NCBI RefSeq assembly: GCF_000346465.2
Contig: NC_034012.1
Location: forward strand, 20,919,567 to 20,983,566
Direction of reading: 5' to 3'
Length of the DNA stretch: 64,000 nt
Source of the DNA: Prunus persica
Lineage: Eukaryota > Streptophyta > Magnoliopsida > Rosales > Rosaceae
Shown: piece by piece, positions 1 to 14,360 of the stretch
Layout of the letters: each line of letters starts with the position of its first letter
Numbering within the stretch: the first letter of the stretch is position 1
Notes under the pieces: generated by a model
The model's input: the letters and a program-made list of their open reading frames with translations, nothing else
Told to the model about the DNA's origin: nothing
Databases searched by the model: none
Position numbers and translations under genes: made by a program

Positions 1-989
1 TTGAGTCCAAAACATGGGGAACCTCATAATATTGTGGGAAGAGTCATTTGGTTGGTTTTGAGAGAAATCCAATCTCTAGAATTATACAACACACCAACCG
101 CTACATTTCAGAACGAATTTCGTATGAACCTGAATTGTCCAATTTCATGGACAAATCGATATCAAATTGAGTCCAAAACTTGAGGAACATCATAATGATG
201 TGGGAGGAGTCATTTGGTGAGTTTTGAGTGAAATCCAGTTGCCAAAACTATGCAATCCACGACCAATCCATTTCAGAAGGAACTTCGTACGAACTTGAAT
301 TGTACGATTTCTTGGACCAATTGATATCGGATTGAATCCAGAACTTGGGAAACCTCGTAATATTGTGGGAGGAGTCATTTGGTGGGTTTTGAGAGAAATC
401 CAATCTTTAGAACTATACAACACACGAACCAATACATTTCAGAATGAATTTCGTACGAACCTGAATTGTCCAATTTCGTGGGCAAATCGATATCGGATTG
501 AGTCCAAAACTTGGGGAACATCATAATATAGTGGGAGGAGTCATTTGGTGGGTTTTGAGTAAAATCAAATCTCTAGAACTATACAGGAGACCAACCACTC
601 TATTTCAGAACGAACATCATACAAACCTGAATTGTCAAATTTCATAGACCTAACGATATCGGATTGAGTCCAAAACTTAGGGAACATCATAATATGCTGG
701 GAGGAGTCATTTGTTGAGTTTTGAGTGAAATCATATGCCTAAAACTATGCAATACACCAACCACTCCATTTCATAACGAATTTCATACGAACTTGAATTG
801 TCCAATTTCAAGGACCAATCGATATCGGATTGAGTCCAAAACTTAGGGAACATCATAATATGGTGGGAGGAGTCATTTCTTGACTTTTAACTGAAATCCA
901 ATAGCTAAAACTATGCGGTACACCAACCACTCCATTTCAGAACGAAATTGTACGAACTTGAATTGTCCAATTCCATGGACCAATCGATA

Positions 990-1850
990 TCGGATTGAGC
1001 CCAAAACTTCTGGGACATCATAATATGGTGGGAGGAGTCATTTGGTGAGTTTTGAGTGAAATCCAATCCCAAAAACTATGCAATACACCAACCACTCCAT
1101 TTACTGAACGAACTTCGTACGAACTTGAATTGTCTGATTTCTTGTTTCAATAGATATCGGATTGAGCCCAAAACTTGGTCAACATCATAATATATGGTGG
1201 GAGGGGTAATTTGGTGAGTTTTGAGAGAAATCCAATCACTAAAACTATGTAATACACCAACAACTCCATTTGATGAACGAACTTTGTATGAACTTGAATT
1301 CGCCATTTTCATTGGGCAATCGATATCAGATTGAGCCCAAAACTTGGTTAACGTCATAATATGGTGGGAGGAGTCATTTGGCCAGTTTTGAGCGAAATCC
1401 AATCGCTAAAACAGTGAAATACACCAACCACTCCATTTACGGAATGAACTTCGTACGAACTTGAATTGGCCATTTTCATTGGGCAATCAATATCGTATAG
1501 AACCCAAACTTGGTCGACATCATAATATGGTGGAAGGAGTCATTTGGTGCGTTTTGAGTGAAATCCAATCGCTAAAACTACACAATACACCAACAACTCC
1601 ATTTGATGAACGAACCTCGTACGAACTTGAATTGTCCGATTTCTTGGTCCAATCGACATCGGATTGAGCCCAAAACTTGGTCAACGTCATAATATGGTGG
1701 GAGGAGTCTTTTGGCTAGTTTTGAGTGAAATCCAATCGCTAAAACCACCAACACTCCATTTTATGAACGAACTTCGTACGAACTTGAATTGTCCGATTTC
1801 TTGGTTCAATCGATATCGGATAGAGCCCAACACGTGGCAGCATCATAATA
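990..1850 (+). repeat. Divergent satellite subfamily, block 1
   Basis: About five consecutive monomers share diagnostic variants that are rare elsewhere: GAGCCCAAAACTTGGTCAAC instead of GAGTCCAAAACTTGGGGAAC; TTTACGGAACGAAC or TTTGATGAACGAAC instead of TTTCAGAACGAAC; and TTGGTTCAATCG or TTGGGCAATCG instead of ATGGACCAATCG. The same combination occurs in block 2 at about 20.7-22.0 kb. The block ends are approximate because neighbouring monomers carry mixtures. Confidence 0.8.
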
Positions 1851-4800
1851 TGGTGGGAGGAGTCATTTGGTGAGTTTTGAGTGAAATCAAATGGCTAAAC
1901 CTATGCAATACACCAATCACTCCATTTCATAACGAACTTTGTACAAACCTAAATTGTCCCATTTCATGGACCAATCGATATCGGATTGAGTCCAAAACTT
2001 GGGGAACATCATAATGTTGTGGGAGGAGTCATCTGGTGGGTTTTGAGTGAAATCCAATAGCAAAAACTATGAAATACACCAACCTCTCCATTAGAGAACA
2101 AACTTTGTAAGAACATGAATAGTTCAATTTTTGGATCAATCGATATCGGATTGAACCAAAAACTTGGGGAACATCATAAGACGGTGGGAGGAGTCATTTG
2201 GTGAGTTTTCAGCGAAATCCATGGGCTAAAACTATGCAATAAAAAAACCAGTCCATTTCAGAACGAACTTTCTACGAACCTGAAATGTCCGATTTCATGG
2301 ACCAATCGATATCGGATTGAGTCCAAAACTTGGGGAACATCATAATATTGTGGGAGGAGTCATTTGGTGGGTTTTTTTTGTGAAATCTAATCTCTAGAAC
2401 TATACAATACACAAACCACTCCATTTAAGAATGAACTTCGTACGAACCTGAATTGTCCAATTTCATGGACCAATCGATATAGGATTAAGCCCAAAACATG
2501 GGGAACATCATAATATGGTGGGAGGAGCCATTTCGTGAGCTTTAAGAGAAATTCAATGGCTAAAACTATGCAATAGACCAACCAGTCCATTTCAGATCAA
2601 ACTTTGTACGAACATGTATTGTTCAATTTCATGGACCAATCGATATCGGATTGAGTCCAAAACTTGGGGAACATCATAATATTGTGAGAGGAGACATTTG
2701 GTGGGTTTTGAGTGAAATCCAGTCCCTAGAACTATAAAATACACCAACCACTCCATTTCAGAACGAACTTCGTACGAACCTGAATTGTCCGATGTCATGG
2801 ACCAATTGATATCGGATTGAGTCCAAAACTTGGGGAACATCATAATATTCTGGGAGGAGTCATTTGGTGGGTTTTGAGTGAAATCCAATCTCTAGAACTA
2901 TACAATACACCAACCAATCCTTTTCAGAACGAACTTCGTATGAACCTGAATTGTCCGACTTCCTGGACCAATCGATATCGGATTCAGTCCAAAACGTGGG
3001 CAACATAAGAATATTGTGGGAGGAGTCATTTGGTTGGTTTTGAGTGAAATCTAATCTCAAGAACTATGCAATACACCAACCATTCCATTTCAGAACGAAG
3101 TTCGTACGAACATAAATTGTTCGATTTCAAGGACCACTCGATATCAGATTGAGTCCCAAACTTGGGGAACATCGTAATGTTGTGGGAGGAATCATGTGAC
3201 GAATTTTGAGTGGAATCCAATTGCCAAAACTACGCAATACACCAACCACTCCATTTCAGAATGAACTTCAAACGAACCTGAATTGCTCGATTTCATAGAC
3301 CAATCGATATCGGATTGAGTCCAAAACTTGGGGAACATCATAATGTTATGGGAGGAGTCATTTGGTGAGTTTTGAGTGAAATCCATTCTCTACAACTATA
3401 CAATACACAAACCACTCCTTTGAATAACGAACTTCGTACGAACCTGAATTGTCCGATTTCATGGACCAATCGATATCGGATTGAGTCCAAAACTTGGGGA
3501 ACACCATAATATGGTGGGAGGAGCAGTTTGGTGAGTTTTGAGTGAAATCCAATGGCTAAAACTATGCAATACACCAACCACTCCATTTCATAACAAAGTT
3601 CGTGCGAACCAGAATTGTCCAATTTCATGGACCAATCGATAACGGATTGAGTCCAAACCTTGGGGAACATCATAATATGGTGGAAGGAGGCATTTGGTGG
3701 GTTTTGAGTGAAATCCAATCTCTAGAGCTATACAATACAAGAATCACTCCATTTCTTAACGATCTTCGTACGAACATGAATTTCCCAATTCCGTGGACCA
3801 ATCGATATCAGATTGAGTCCAAAACCTGGGGAACATCATAATATAGTGGGAGGAGTCATTTATAGAGTTTTGAGTGAAATCCAATCTCCACAACTATACA
3901 ATACACCAACCACTCCATTTAAGAACGAACTTCATACGAACCTGAATTTCCCTATTTCGTGGACCAATCGATATCGGATTAAGTCCAAAACTTGGGGAAC
4001 ACCATAATATTGTGGGAGGAGTCATTTGGTGGGTTTTGAGTTAAATCCAGTCTATAGAACTATACAATACCCCAACCATTCCATTTCAGAACGAACTTCA
4101 TAAGAACTTAAATTGTCCGATTTCATGGACAATTCGATATCGGATTGAGTCCAAAACTTAGGGAACATCATAATATTGTGAGAGGAGTCATTTGGTGGGT
4201 TTTGAGTTAAATCCAGTCTCCAGAACTATAAAATACACCAACCACTTCATTTCATAACGAACTTCGTACGAACATGAATTGTCCAATTTCATAGACCAAT
4301 CGATATCAGATTGAGTCCAAAACTTGGGGAAGGTCATAATATTATGGGAGGAGTCATTTGGTGGGTTTTGAGTGAAATCCAATCTCAAGAACTATACAAT
4401 ACATCAACCACTCCATTTCAGAACGAAGTTCGTACGAACTTGAATTGTTCGATTTCATGGACCAATCGATATCATATTGAGTGCAAAACTTGGGGAACAT
4501 CGTAATGTTGTGGGAGTAGTCATTTGGCGAGTTTTGAATGAAATCCAATTGCCAAAACTATGCAATACACCAACCACTCCATTTCAGAACGAACTTCATA
4601 CGAACCTGAATTGCTCGATTTCATGGACCAATCCATATCGGATAGAGTCCAAAACTTGGGGAACATTGTAATGTTGTGGGAGGAGTCATTTGGTGTGCTT
4701 TGAGTGAAATCCAATTGCCAAAAGAATGCAATAGACCAACCACTCCATTTTAGAACGAACTTCGTACGAACCTGTATTGCTCGATTTCATGGACCAATCG

Positions 4801-6349
4801 ATATCGGATTGAGTCCAAAACTTGGGAAACATCGTAATGTTATGGGATGACTCATTTGGTGGGTTTTGAGTGAAATCCAATCTCTTGAACTACAGAATCC
4901 CCAACCTCTCCATTCCAGGACAAACTTCTTACGAACCTGAATTGTCTGATTTCATGTACCAATCGATATCGGATTTAGTCCAAAACTTGGGGAACATCAT
5001 AATATTGTGGGAGGAGTCATTTGGTGGGCTTTGAGTGAAATACAATCTCTACAACTATACAATACAAAAACCACTCCATTCCAGGACAAACTTCTTGTGA
5101 ACCTGAATTGTCTGATTTCAGGCACCAATCAATATTGGATTCAGTCCAAAACTTGGGGAACATCATAATATTGTGGGAGGAGTCATTTGGTGGGCTTTGA
5201 GTGAAATCCAATCTCTACAACTATACAATACACCAACCACTCCATTTAAGAACGAACTTCTTACGAACCTGAATTGTCCAATTTCATGGACCAATTGATA
5301 TCGGATTGAGTCCAAAACATGGGGAACATCAAAATATAGTGAGAGGAGCCATTTGGTGGGTCTTGAGTAAAATCCATTCTGTAGAGGTATAGAATACACC
5401 AACCGCTCCATTTCTTAACGATCTTCGTACGAACCTGAATTTCCCAATTTTATGGACCAATCGATATCGTATTAAGTCCAAAACTTGGGTAACATCATAA
5501 TATAGTGGGAGGAGTCTGTTGGTGGGTTTTGAGTGAAATCCAATCTCTAGAACTGTGCATTACACCAACCACTCCATTTCAGAACGAACTTCGTACGAAC
5601 CTGAATTGTCCGATTTCATAGACCAATCGATAAGGGATTCAGTCCAAAACCTGGGGAACATCATAATATTATGGGAGTAGTCATTTGGTGGTTTTGAGTG
5701 AAATCCAATCTCAAGAACTATACAATACACCAACCACTCGATTTCAGAACGAAGTTCGTACGAACCTGAATTGTTCGATTTCATGGACCAATCGATATCA
5801 TATTGAGTGCAAAACTTGGGGAACATTGTAATGTTGTGGGAGTAGTCATTTTGGCGAGTTGTGAATGAAATCCAATTGCCAAAACTATGCAATACACCAA
5901 CAACTCCATTTTATAACGAACTTCGTGCGAACTTGAATTGTCCAATTTCATGGACCAATCGATATCGGATTGAGTCCAAACCTTGGGGAACTTCATAATA
6001 TGGTGGAAGGAGGCATTTGGTGGGTTTTGAGTGAAACCCAATCTCTAGAGCTATACAATACAACAATCACTCCATTTCTTAACGATCTTCGTACGAACCT
6101 GAATTTCCCAATTCCGTGGACCAATTGATATCAGATTGAGTCCAAAACTTGGGGAACATTTAGTGGGAGGAGTCATTTATAGAGTTTTGAGTGAAATCCA
6201 ATGTCTACAACTATACAATACACCAACCACTCCATTTAAGAACGAACTTCTTACGAACCTGAATTGTCCAATTTCATGGACCAATTGATATCGGATTGTG
6301 TCCAAAACATGGGGAACATCATAATATCGTGGGAGGAGTCATTTGGGCG

Positions 6350-6660
6350 ATTTTGATTGACATCCAATCTCTAGAACTATACAATACACCAACCACTCCA
6401 TTTCAGAACGAACTTCGTACGAACCTGAATTATCCGATTTCATGGACCAATCGATATCGGATTGAGTCCAAAACTTGGGGAACAACATAATTTTGTGGGA
6501 GGCGTCATTTGGTGGGTTTTGAGTGAAATCCAACCACTAGAGCTATATAATACTCCGACCACTCCATTTCGTAACGAACTTCGTACGGACCTGAATTTCC
6601 CAATTTCATGGACCGATCGATATCGGATTGAGTCCAAAACTTGGGGAACATCATAGTATT
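6350..6660 (+). repeat. ~310-bp duplicated block, copy 1
   Basis: About two monomers with rare variants (GATTTTGATTGACATCC, GAATTATCCG, GGAACAACATAATTTTGTG, CCACTAGAGCTATATAATAC, GTACGGACC, ATGGACCGATCG) match 9,004-9,314 nearly base for base, while the flanking monomers differ. The spacing is 2,654 bp, about 16 monomers. Confidence 0.82.
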
Positions 6661-7479
6661 GTGCGAGGAATCATTTGGTGGGTTTTGAGTGAAATCGAAT
6701 CTCTAGAACTATACAATAAACCAACGACTCTATTTCAGAACGAACTTCGTACGAACCTGAATTGTCCAATTTCGTGGACCAATCGATATCGGATTGAGTC
6801 CAAAACTTGGGGAACATCATAATATTGTGGGAGGAGTCATTTGGTGGGTTTTGAGTTAAATCCAGTCTCTAGAACTATAAAATACCCCAACCATTCCATT
6901 TCTGAAAGAACTTCGTACGAACCTGAATTGTCCGATTTCATGGACAATTCGATATCGGATTGAGTCCAAAACTTAGGGAACATCATAATATTGTCAGATC
7001 AGTCATTTGGTGGGGTTTTGAGTTAAATCCAGTCTCCAGAACTATAAAATACATCAACCACTCCATTTCAGAACGAACTTCATACGAAAATGAATTGTCC
7101 AATTTCATGGACTAATCGAAGTCAGCTTGTGTCCAAAACTTGGGGAACGTCATAATATTGTGGGAGGAGTCAGTTGGTGGGTTTTGAGTGAAATCCAACC
7201 TCAAGAACTATACAGTACACCAACCACTCCATTTCATAACCAAGTTCGTACGAACCTGAATTGTTCGATTTCATGGACCAATCGATATCATATTGAGCCC
7301 AAAACTTGGGGAACATCATAATGTTGTGGGATGAGTCATTTGGTGTTTTTTGAGTGAAATACAATCTCTACAACTATACAATACACCAACCACTCCATTT
7401 CATAATGAGAGTACGAACCTGAATTGTCCGATTTCATGGACCAATCGATATCGGATTGAGTCCAAAACTTGGGGAACAT

Positions 7480-8190
7480 CATAATGTTGTGGGAGGAGTC
7501 ATTTGGGGGGTTTTCAGTGAAATCCAATCTCTAGAACTACAGAATACCCCAACCACTCCATTTCATAACGATCTTCTTTCGAACCTGAATTCTCCGATTT
7601 CATGTACCAATTGATATCGGATTGAGTCCAAAACTTCGGGAACATCATAATTTGGTGGGAGGAGTCGTTTGGTGAGTTTTCAGTGAAATCCAATCTCAAG
7701 AACTATACAATACACCAACCACTCCATTTCTTAACGGTCTTCGTACGAACCTCAATTGTCCGATTACATGAACCAATCGATATCGGATAGAGTCCGAAAC
7801 TTGGGGAATATCATAATTTGGTGGGAGGAGTCGTGTGGTGAGTTTTCAATGAAATCCAATCTCAAGAACTATACAATACACCAACCACTCCATTTCCGAA
7901 CGAACTTTGTACGAAACTGAATTCTTAGATTTCATGGACCAATCGATATCGGATTGAGTCCAAAACTTGGGGAACATCATAATGCTGTGGGAGGAGTCAT
8001 TTGCGGGGTTTTGAGTGAAATCCAATCTCTAGAACTATAGAATACCCCAACCACTCCATTTCATAACGATCTTCTTTCGAACCTGAATTCTCCGATTTCA
8101 TGTACCAATTGATATCGAATTGAGTCGAAAACTTGGGGAACAACATGATATTGTGGGAGGTGTCATTTGGTGGGTTTTGAGTGAAATCCA
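7480..8190 (+). repeat. Local trimer repeat (~498 bp)
   Basis: Two near-identical monomers, each with the rare variants ATACCCCAACC, AACGATCTTCTTTCGAACC and TTTCATGTACCAATTG, lie 498 bp (three monomers) apart, with the marker GATCTTC at 7,570 and 8,068. Two intervening monomers both carry TAATTTGGTGGGAGGAGTCG. This indicates recent local amplification. Confidence 0.7.
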
Positions 8191-9003
8191 ATCTCTAGAA
8201 CTATACAATACACCAACCACCCCACTTCATAATGAACTTGGTACGAACTTGAATTGTTATATTTCGTGGACCAATCGATATCGAATTGAGTCCAAAACTT
8301 GGAGAACATCATGATGTTTTAAGAGGAGTGATTTGATGAGTTATGAGTGAAATCAAATCTCTAGAACTATATAATACACGAACCGCTCCATTTCAGAACG
8401 AACTTCGTACGAACCTGAATTGTCCGATTTCATGGACCAATCGATAACGGATACAGTCCCAAACTCGGGGAACATCGTAATATTATGGGAGTAGTCATTT
8501 GGTGGGTTTTGAGTGCAATACAATCTCTACAACTATACAATACACCAACCACTCCATTTCAGAACGAACTTCGTTCAAAACTGAAGTGCTCTATTTCATG
8601 GACCAATCGATATCAAATTGAGTCCGAAACTTGGGGAACATCATAATATGGTGAGAGGAGTCATTTGGTGGGTTTTCAGTGAAATCCTGTCTCTTGAACT
8701 ATAAAATACACCAACCACTCCGTTTCAGAACGAATTTCATACGAACCTGAAGTGTCCAATTTCATGGACCAATCGATAACGGATTCAGTCCAAAACTTGG
8801 GTTACACCATTATATTGTGGGAGGAGTCTTTTGGTGGATTTTGAGTGAAATCCAATCTCTAGAACTATACAATACACCAACCACTCTATTTCAGAACGAA
8901 CTTCGTACGAACCTGAATTGTCCAATTTCGTGGACCAATCGATTTCGGATTCAGTCCAAAACTTGGGGTACATCACAATATCGTGGGAGGAGTCATTTGG
9001 GGG

Positions 9004-9314
9004 ATTTTGATTGACATCCAATCTCTAGAACTATACAATACACCAACCACTCCATTTCAGAACGAACTTCGTACGAACCTGAATTATCCGATTTCATGGA
9101 CCAATCGATATCGGATTGAGTCCAAAACTTGGGGAACAACATAATTTTGTGATAGGCGTCATTTGGTGGCTTTTGAGTGAAATCCAACCACTAGAGCTAT
9201 ATAATACTCCGACCACTCCATTTCGTAACGAACTTCGTACGGACCTGAATTTCCCAATTTCATGGACCGATCGATATTGGATTAAGTCCAAAACTTGGGG
9301 AACATCATAATATT
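9004..9314 (+). repeat. ~310-bp duplicated block, copy 2
   Basis: Near-identical to 6,350-6,660, including the ACTCCGACC, GTACGGACC and ATGGACCGATCG variants. Differences include GTGATAGGCGTC for GTGGGAGGCGTC and GATATTGGATTAAG for GATATCGGATTGAG. Confidence 0.82.
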
Positions 9315-9549
9315 GTGAGAGTAGTCATTTGGTGGGTTTTGAGTGAAATCCAGTCCCTAAACCTATAAAATACACCAACCACTCCATTTCATAACGAACT
9401 TCGTATGAACCTGAATTTCCCATTTTCATGGACCAATCGATATCGGATTGAGTCTAAAACTTGGGGAACTTCATAATATTGGGGGAGGAATCATTTGGTG
9501 GGTTTTGAGGGAAATCAAATCTCTAGAACTATACAATACACCAACCACT

Positions 9550-10870
9550 CCATTTCATAACGAACTTTGTGCGAACCTTTATTGTCCGATTTCATGGACC
9601 AATCGATATCGGATCGTGTCCAAAACTTGGGGAACATCATAATATGGTGGGAGGAGACATTTGGTGAACTTTGAGTGAAATTCCATGGCTAAAACTATGC
9701 AATACTCCAACCTTTCCATTTCAAAACGAACTTCGTACGAACCTTTATTGTCCAATTTCATGAACCAATCAATATCGGATTGAATCCAAAACTTGAGGAA
9801 CATCATAATATGGTGGAAGTAGACATTTTGTGAGTTTTGAGTGAAATCGAATGCTTAAAACTATGCAATACACCGACCACTACATTTCTTAACGATCTTC
9901 GTACTAAACCGAATTGTCCGATTTCATGGACCAATCGATATCGGATTGAGTCCAAAACTTGGGGAACATCATAATATGGTGGGAGGAGTCATTTGGTGAG
10001 TTTTGAGTGAAATCCCATGGCTAAAACTATGCAACACTCCAACCTTTCCATTTCATAACGAACTTCGTACAAATCTTTATTGTCCGATTTCATGGACCAA
10101 TCGATATCGGATCGAGTTCAAAACTTGGGGAACATCATAATATGGTGGGAGGAGACATTTGGTGAGTTTTGAGCGAAATCGAAGGGCTAAAACTAGGCAA
10201 TACGCCAACCACTCCATTTCTTAACGATCTTCGTGCGAACCTGAATTGTCTGATTTAGGGACCAATCGATATCGGATTAAGTCCAAAACGTGGGGAACAT
10301 TATAATATGGTGGGAAGAGTCATTTGGTGAGTTTTGAGGGAAATCCCATTGCTAAAACTATGCAATGCACCAACCACTCCATTTCATAATGAACTTCGTA
10401 CGTACCTGAATTGTCCAATTTCATGAACCAATCGATATCGGATTGAGTCCAAAACATGGGGAACATCATAATATAGTGGGAGGAGTCATTTGGTGGTTTT
10501 GAGTGAAATCCAATGGCTAAAACTATGAAATACACCTACCACTGCATTTCATAACGAACTTCGTACGAACCTTTATTGTCCAATTTCATGAACCAATCGA
10601 TATCGGATTGAGTCCAAAACTTGGGGAACATCATAATATGGTGGAAGGAGACATTTGGTGAGTTTTGAGTGAAATCGAATGGCTAAAACTAGGCAATACA
10701 CCAACCACTCCATTTCTTAACGATCTTCGTACGAACCTGAATTGTCTGATTCAGGGACCAATCGATATCGGATTAAGTCCAAAACATGGGGAACATTATA
10801 ATATGGTGGGAGGAGTCATTTGGTGAGTTTTGACTGAAATTCAACGGCTAAAACTATGCAATATACCAAC
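9550..10870 (+). repeat. Local three-monomer higher-order repeat (~496-498 bp)
   Basis: The variant GGAGACATTT recurs at 9,653, 10,151 and 10,647 (intervals 498 and 496 bp). Associated variants recur with it: CTTTATTG in place of CTGAATTG, AACTAGGCAATAC, TTCTTAACGATCTTC, and the shared monomer with AGGGACCAATCG followed by GGATTAAGTCC and GGGGAACATTATAATATGG. Roughly two and a half copies are visible. Confidence 0.75.
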
Positions 10871-13428
10871 CGTTGAATCTCATAACGAACTTCGTACGAA
10901 CTCGAATTGTCCGATTTCATGGACTAATCGATATCGGATTGAGTCCAAAACTTGGGGAACACCCCAATATTGTGGGAGTAGTCATTTGGGGGGTTTTGAG
11001 TGAAATCCAATCTCTAGAACTGTACAATACACCAACCACTCCATTTCAGATTAAACTTCGTACGAACCTGAATTGTCCGATTTCATGGACCAATCGATAT
11101 AGGATTGAGTCCAAAACTTGGGGAACATCATAATATTGTGGGAGTAGTCATTTGGTGGGTTCTGAGTGAAATCCAATCCCCATAACTATACAATCCACCA
11201 ACCACTCCATTTCAGAACGAACATAGTACGAACCTGAATTGTTACATTTCATGGACCAACCGATATCGGATTGAGTCCAAAACTTGGGGAACATCATAAT
11301 GTTGTGGGAGGAGTCATTTTGGGAATTTTGAGTGAATTCCAATTTCTAAAACTATGCAAGACACCAACCACTCCATTTCAAAATGAACTTCGTACGAACA
11401 TGAATTGTCCGATTTCATAGACCAATCGATATCGGATTGAGTCCAAAACTTGGGGAACATCATAATGTTGTGGGAGGAGTCATTTTGTGAGTTTTGAGTG
11501 AATTCCAATTTCTAAAACTATACAATACACCAACCACTCCATTTCAGAACGAACTTCGCATGAACCTGAATTGTCAAACTTCATGGACCAATCGATATCG
11601 GATTGAGGCCAAACTTGGGGAACATCATAATGTTGTGGGACGAGTCATTTTGTGAGTTTTGAGTGAAATCCAATCCCTAGAACTATACAATACACCAACC
11701 ACTCCATTTCAGAACGAACTTTGATCGAACCTGAATTGTACAATTTCATGGACCAATCGATATTGAATTGAATCCAAAACTTGGTGAACATCATAATGTT
11801 GTGGGAGGAGTCATTTTGTGAGCTTTGAGTGAAATCCAATAGCTAAAACAATGCAATACACCAACCACTCCGTTTCTGAACGAACTTCGTAAGAACCTGA
11901 ATTGTCCAACTTCTTGCACCAATCAATATCGAATTGAGTCCAAAACTTGTGGAACAACATAATGTTGTGGGAGGAGTCATTCGGTGAGTTCTGAGTGAAA
12001 TCCTATTGCCAAAACTATGCAATACGCTAACCACTCCAATAGAGAACGCACATCGTATGAACATGAATAGTCCAATTTTCTGGGACCAATCGATATCGGA
12101 TTGAGCCCAAAACTTGGGGCACATCATAATATGGAGGGAGGAGTCATATGGTGAGTTTTGAGAGAAATCCAATGGCTAAAACTACGCAATACACCAACCA
12201 CTCCATTTCATAACGAACTTCGTATGAACCAGAATTGAACAATTTCATGTACCAATCGATATCTAATTGAGTCCAAAACTTGGGGAACATATTAATGTGG
12301 TGGGAGGAGTCATTTGGTGGGTTTTGAGTGAAATCCAATCTCTAAAACTGTGCAATACGAGAACCACTCCATTTCATAACGAACTTCGTACGAACTTGAA
12401 TTGTCCAATTTCATGCACCAATCGATATCGGATTGAGTCCAAAACTTGGGGAACATCATAATATGGTGGGAGTTGTCATTTGGTGACTTTAGAGTGAAAT
12501 CCAATGGCTAAAACATTGCAATACACCAACCACTCAAGTTTAGAATGAACTTCGTGCGAACCTAAATTCTACGATTTTATGGACAAATCGATATCGGATT
12601 GAGTCCAAAACTTGGGGAACATCATCATATGGTGGGAGGAGTCATTTGGAGAGTTATGAGTGAAATCCTATGGCTAAAACTATGCAATACACCAACCACT
12701 CCATTAGATAATGAACTTCGTACGAACCTGAATTGTCCAATTTCTTGGACCAATCGATATCGGATTGAGTCCAAAACTTAGGGAACATCATAATATGGTG
12801 GGAGGACTCATTTGGTGAGTTTTTAGTGAAATCCAATATCTAGAACTATGCAATACACCAACCACTCCATTTCATAACGAACTTCGTTCGAACCTGAATT
12901 GTCAAAATTCATGGACCAATCGATATCGGATTGAGTCCAAAACTTGGGGCGCATCCTAATTTGGTGGGAGGAGTCACTTGGTGAGTTTTGAGTGAAATCC
13001 AATTTCTAAAACTATGCAACACACCAAGCACTCCATTTCGTAATGAACTTCGTACGGACCAGAATTGTCCAATTTCTTGGGACAATCGATGTCGGATTGA
13101 GTCCAAAGCTTGGGGAACATCCTAATGTTGCGGGAGGAGTCATTTGGTGAGTTTTGAGTGAAATCCAATTGCTAAAGCTATGCACTACACCACCCACTCC
13201 ATTTCATAACGAACATCGTACGAACTTGAATTGCCCAATTTCATGGACCAATCGATATCGGATTGAGTACAAAACTAGGGGAACATCCTAATATGGTAGG
13301 AGGAGTCATTTGGGGGGTTTTTGAGTGAAATTCAATGGCCACAACTATACAATACACCAACCACTCCATTTCATAACGAACTTCGTACGAACCTAAATTG
13401 TCCAATTTCATGGACCAATCGATATCGG

Positions 13429-13577
13429 ATTGAGTCCAAAACTTGGGGAGCATCATAATATGGTGGGTTTTGAGTGAAGTCCAATCAGTAGAACTATGCA
13501 ATACACCAACCACTCCATTTCAGAACGAACTTCGTACGAACCTGAATTGTCCAATTTCATGGACCAATCGATATCGG
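13429..13577 (+). repeat. Monomer with 17-bp deletion between GGTGGG direct repeats
   Basis: The usual GGTGGGAGGAGTCATTTGGTGGGTTTT is reduced to GGTGGGTTTT. The deleted segment lies between two GGTGGG copies, which fits slippage or single-strand annealing. The phase interval is 149 bp. Confidence 0.88.
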
Positions 13578-14240
13578 ATTGAGTCCAAAACTTGGGGAAC
13601 ATCATAATACGGTGGGAGGACTCATTTGGTGGGTTTTGAGAGAAATCCAATCTCTAGAACTATGCAATACACCGAGCACAAAATTTCATAACGAACTTCA
13701 TACGAACCTGAATTGTCCAATTTCATGGATCAATCGATATCGGATTGAGTCCAAAACTTGGAGCACATCATAATATGGTGGGAGGAGTCATTTGGTGACT
13801 TTTGAGTGAAATCCAGTGGCTAAAACTATGCAATACACCAACCACGGAATTTCAGAATGAACTTCTTATGAACCTGAATTTTCCAATTTCATGGACCAAT
13901 CGATATGGAATTGGGTCCGCAACTTGGGGAACATCATAATATGGTGGAGGAGTCATTTGGTAACTTTTGAGTGAAATCCGATGGCTAAAACTACGCAATA
14001 CACCAACTGCTCCATTTCGTCACGTACTATGTACGAACCTGAATTGTCCAATTTCATGGACCAATCGATATCGGATTGAATCCAAAACTTGAGGAATATC
14101 GCAATATGATGGGAGGAGTCATTTGGTCGGTTATGAGTGAAATCCAATGGCTACAACTATGCAATACTCCAACAACTCCATTTCATAACGAACTTCGTAC
14201 GACCATGAATTGTCCATTTTCATGGACCAATCGATATCAG

Positions 14241-14360
14241 ATTGAGTCCGAAACTTGCGGAACATCATAATATGGTAGGAGGAGTCATTTGATGAGTTTT
14301 GAGTGAAATCCAATCACCAGAACTATGCAATACACCAACCAATTGGACAATCGATTTCGG
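14241..14360 (+). repeat. Truncated monomer, 46 bp short
   Basis: The phase interval is 120 bp instead of 166. CACCAACCA joins directly to ATTGGACAATCG, removing the ACTCCATTTC-to-GAATTGTCC part. An identical junction occurs at 16,563. Confidence 0.9.
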
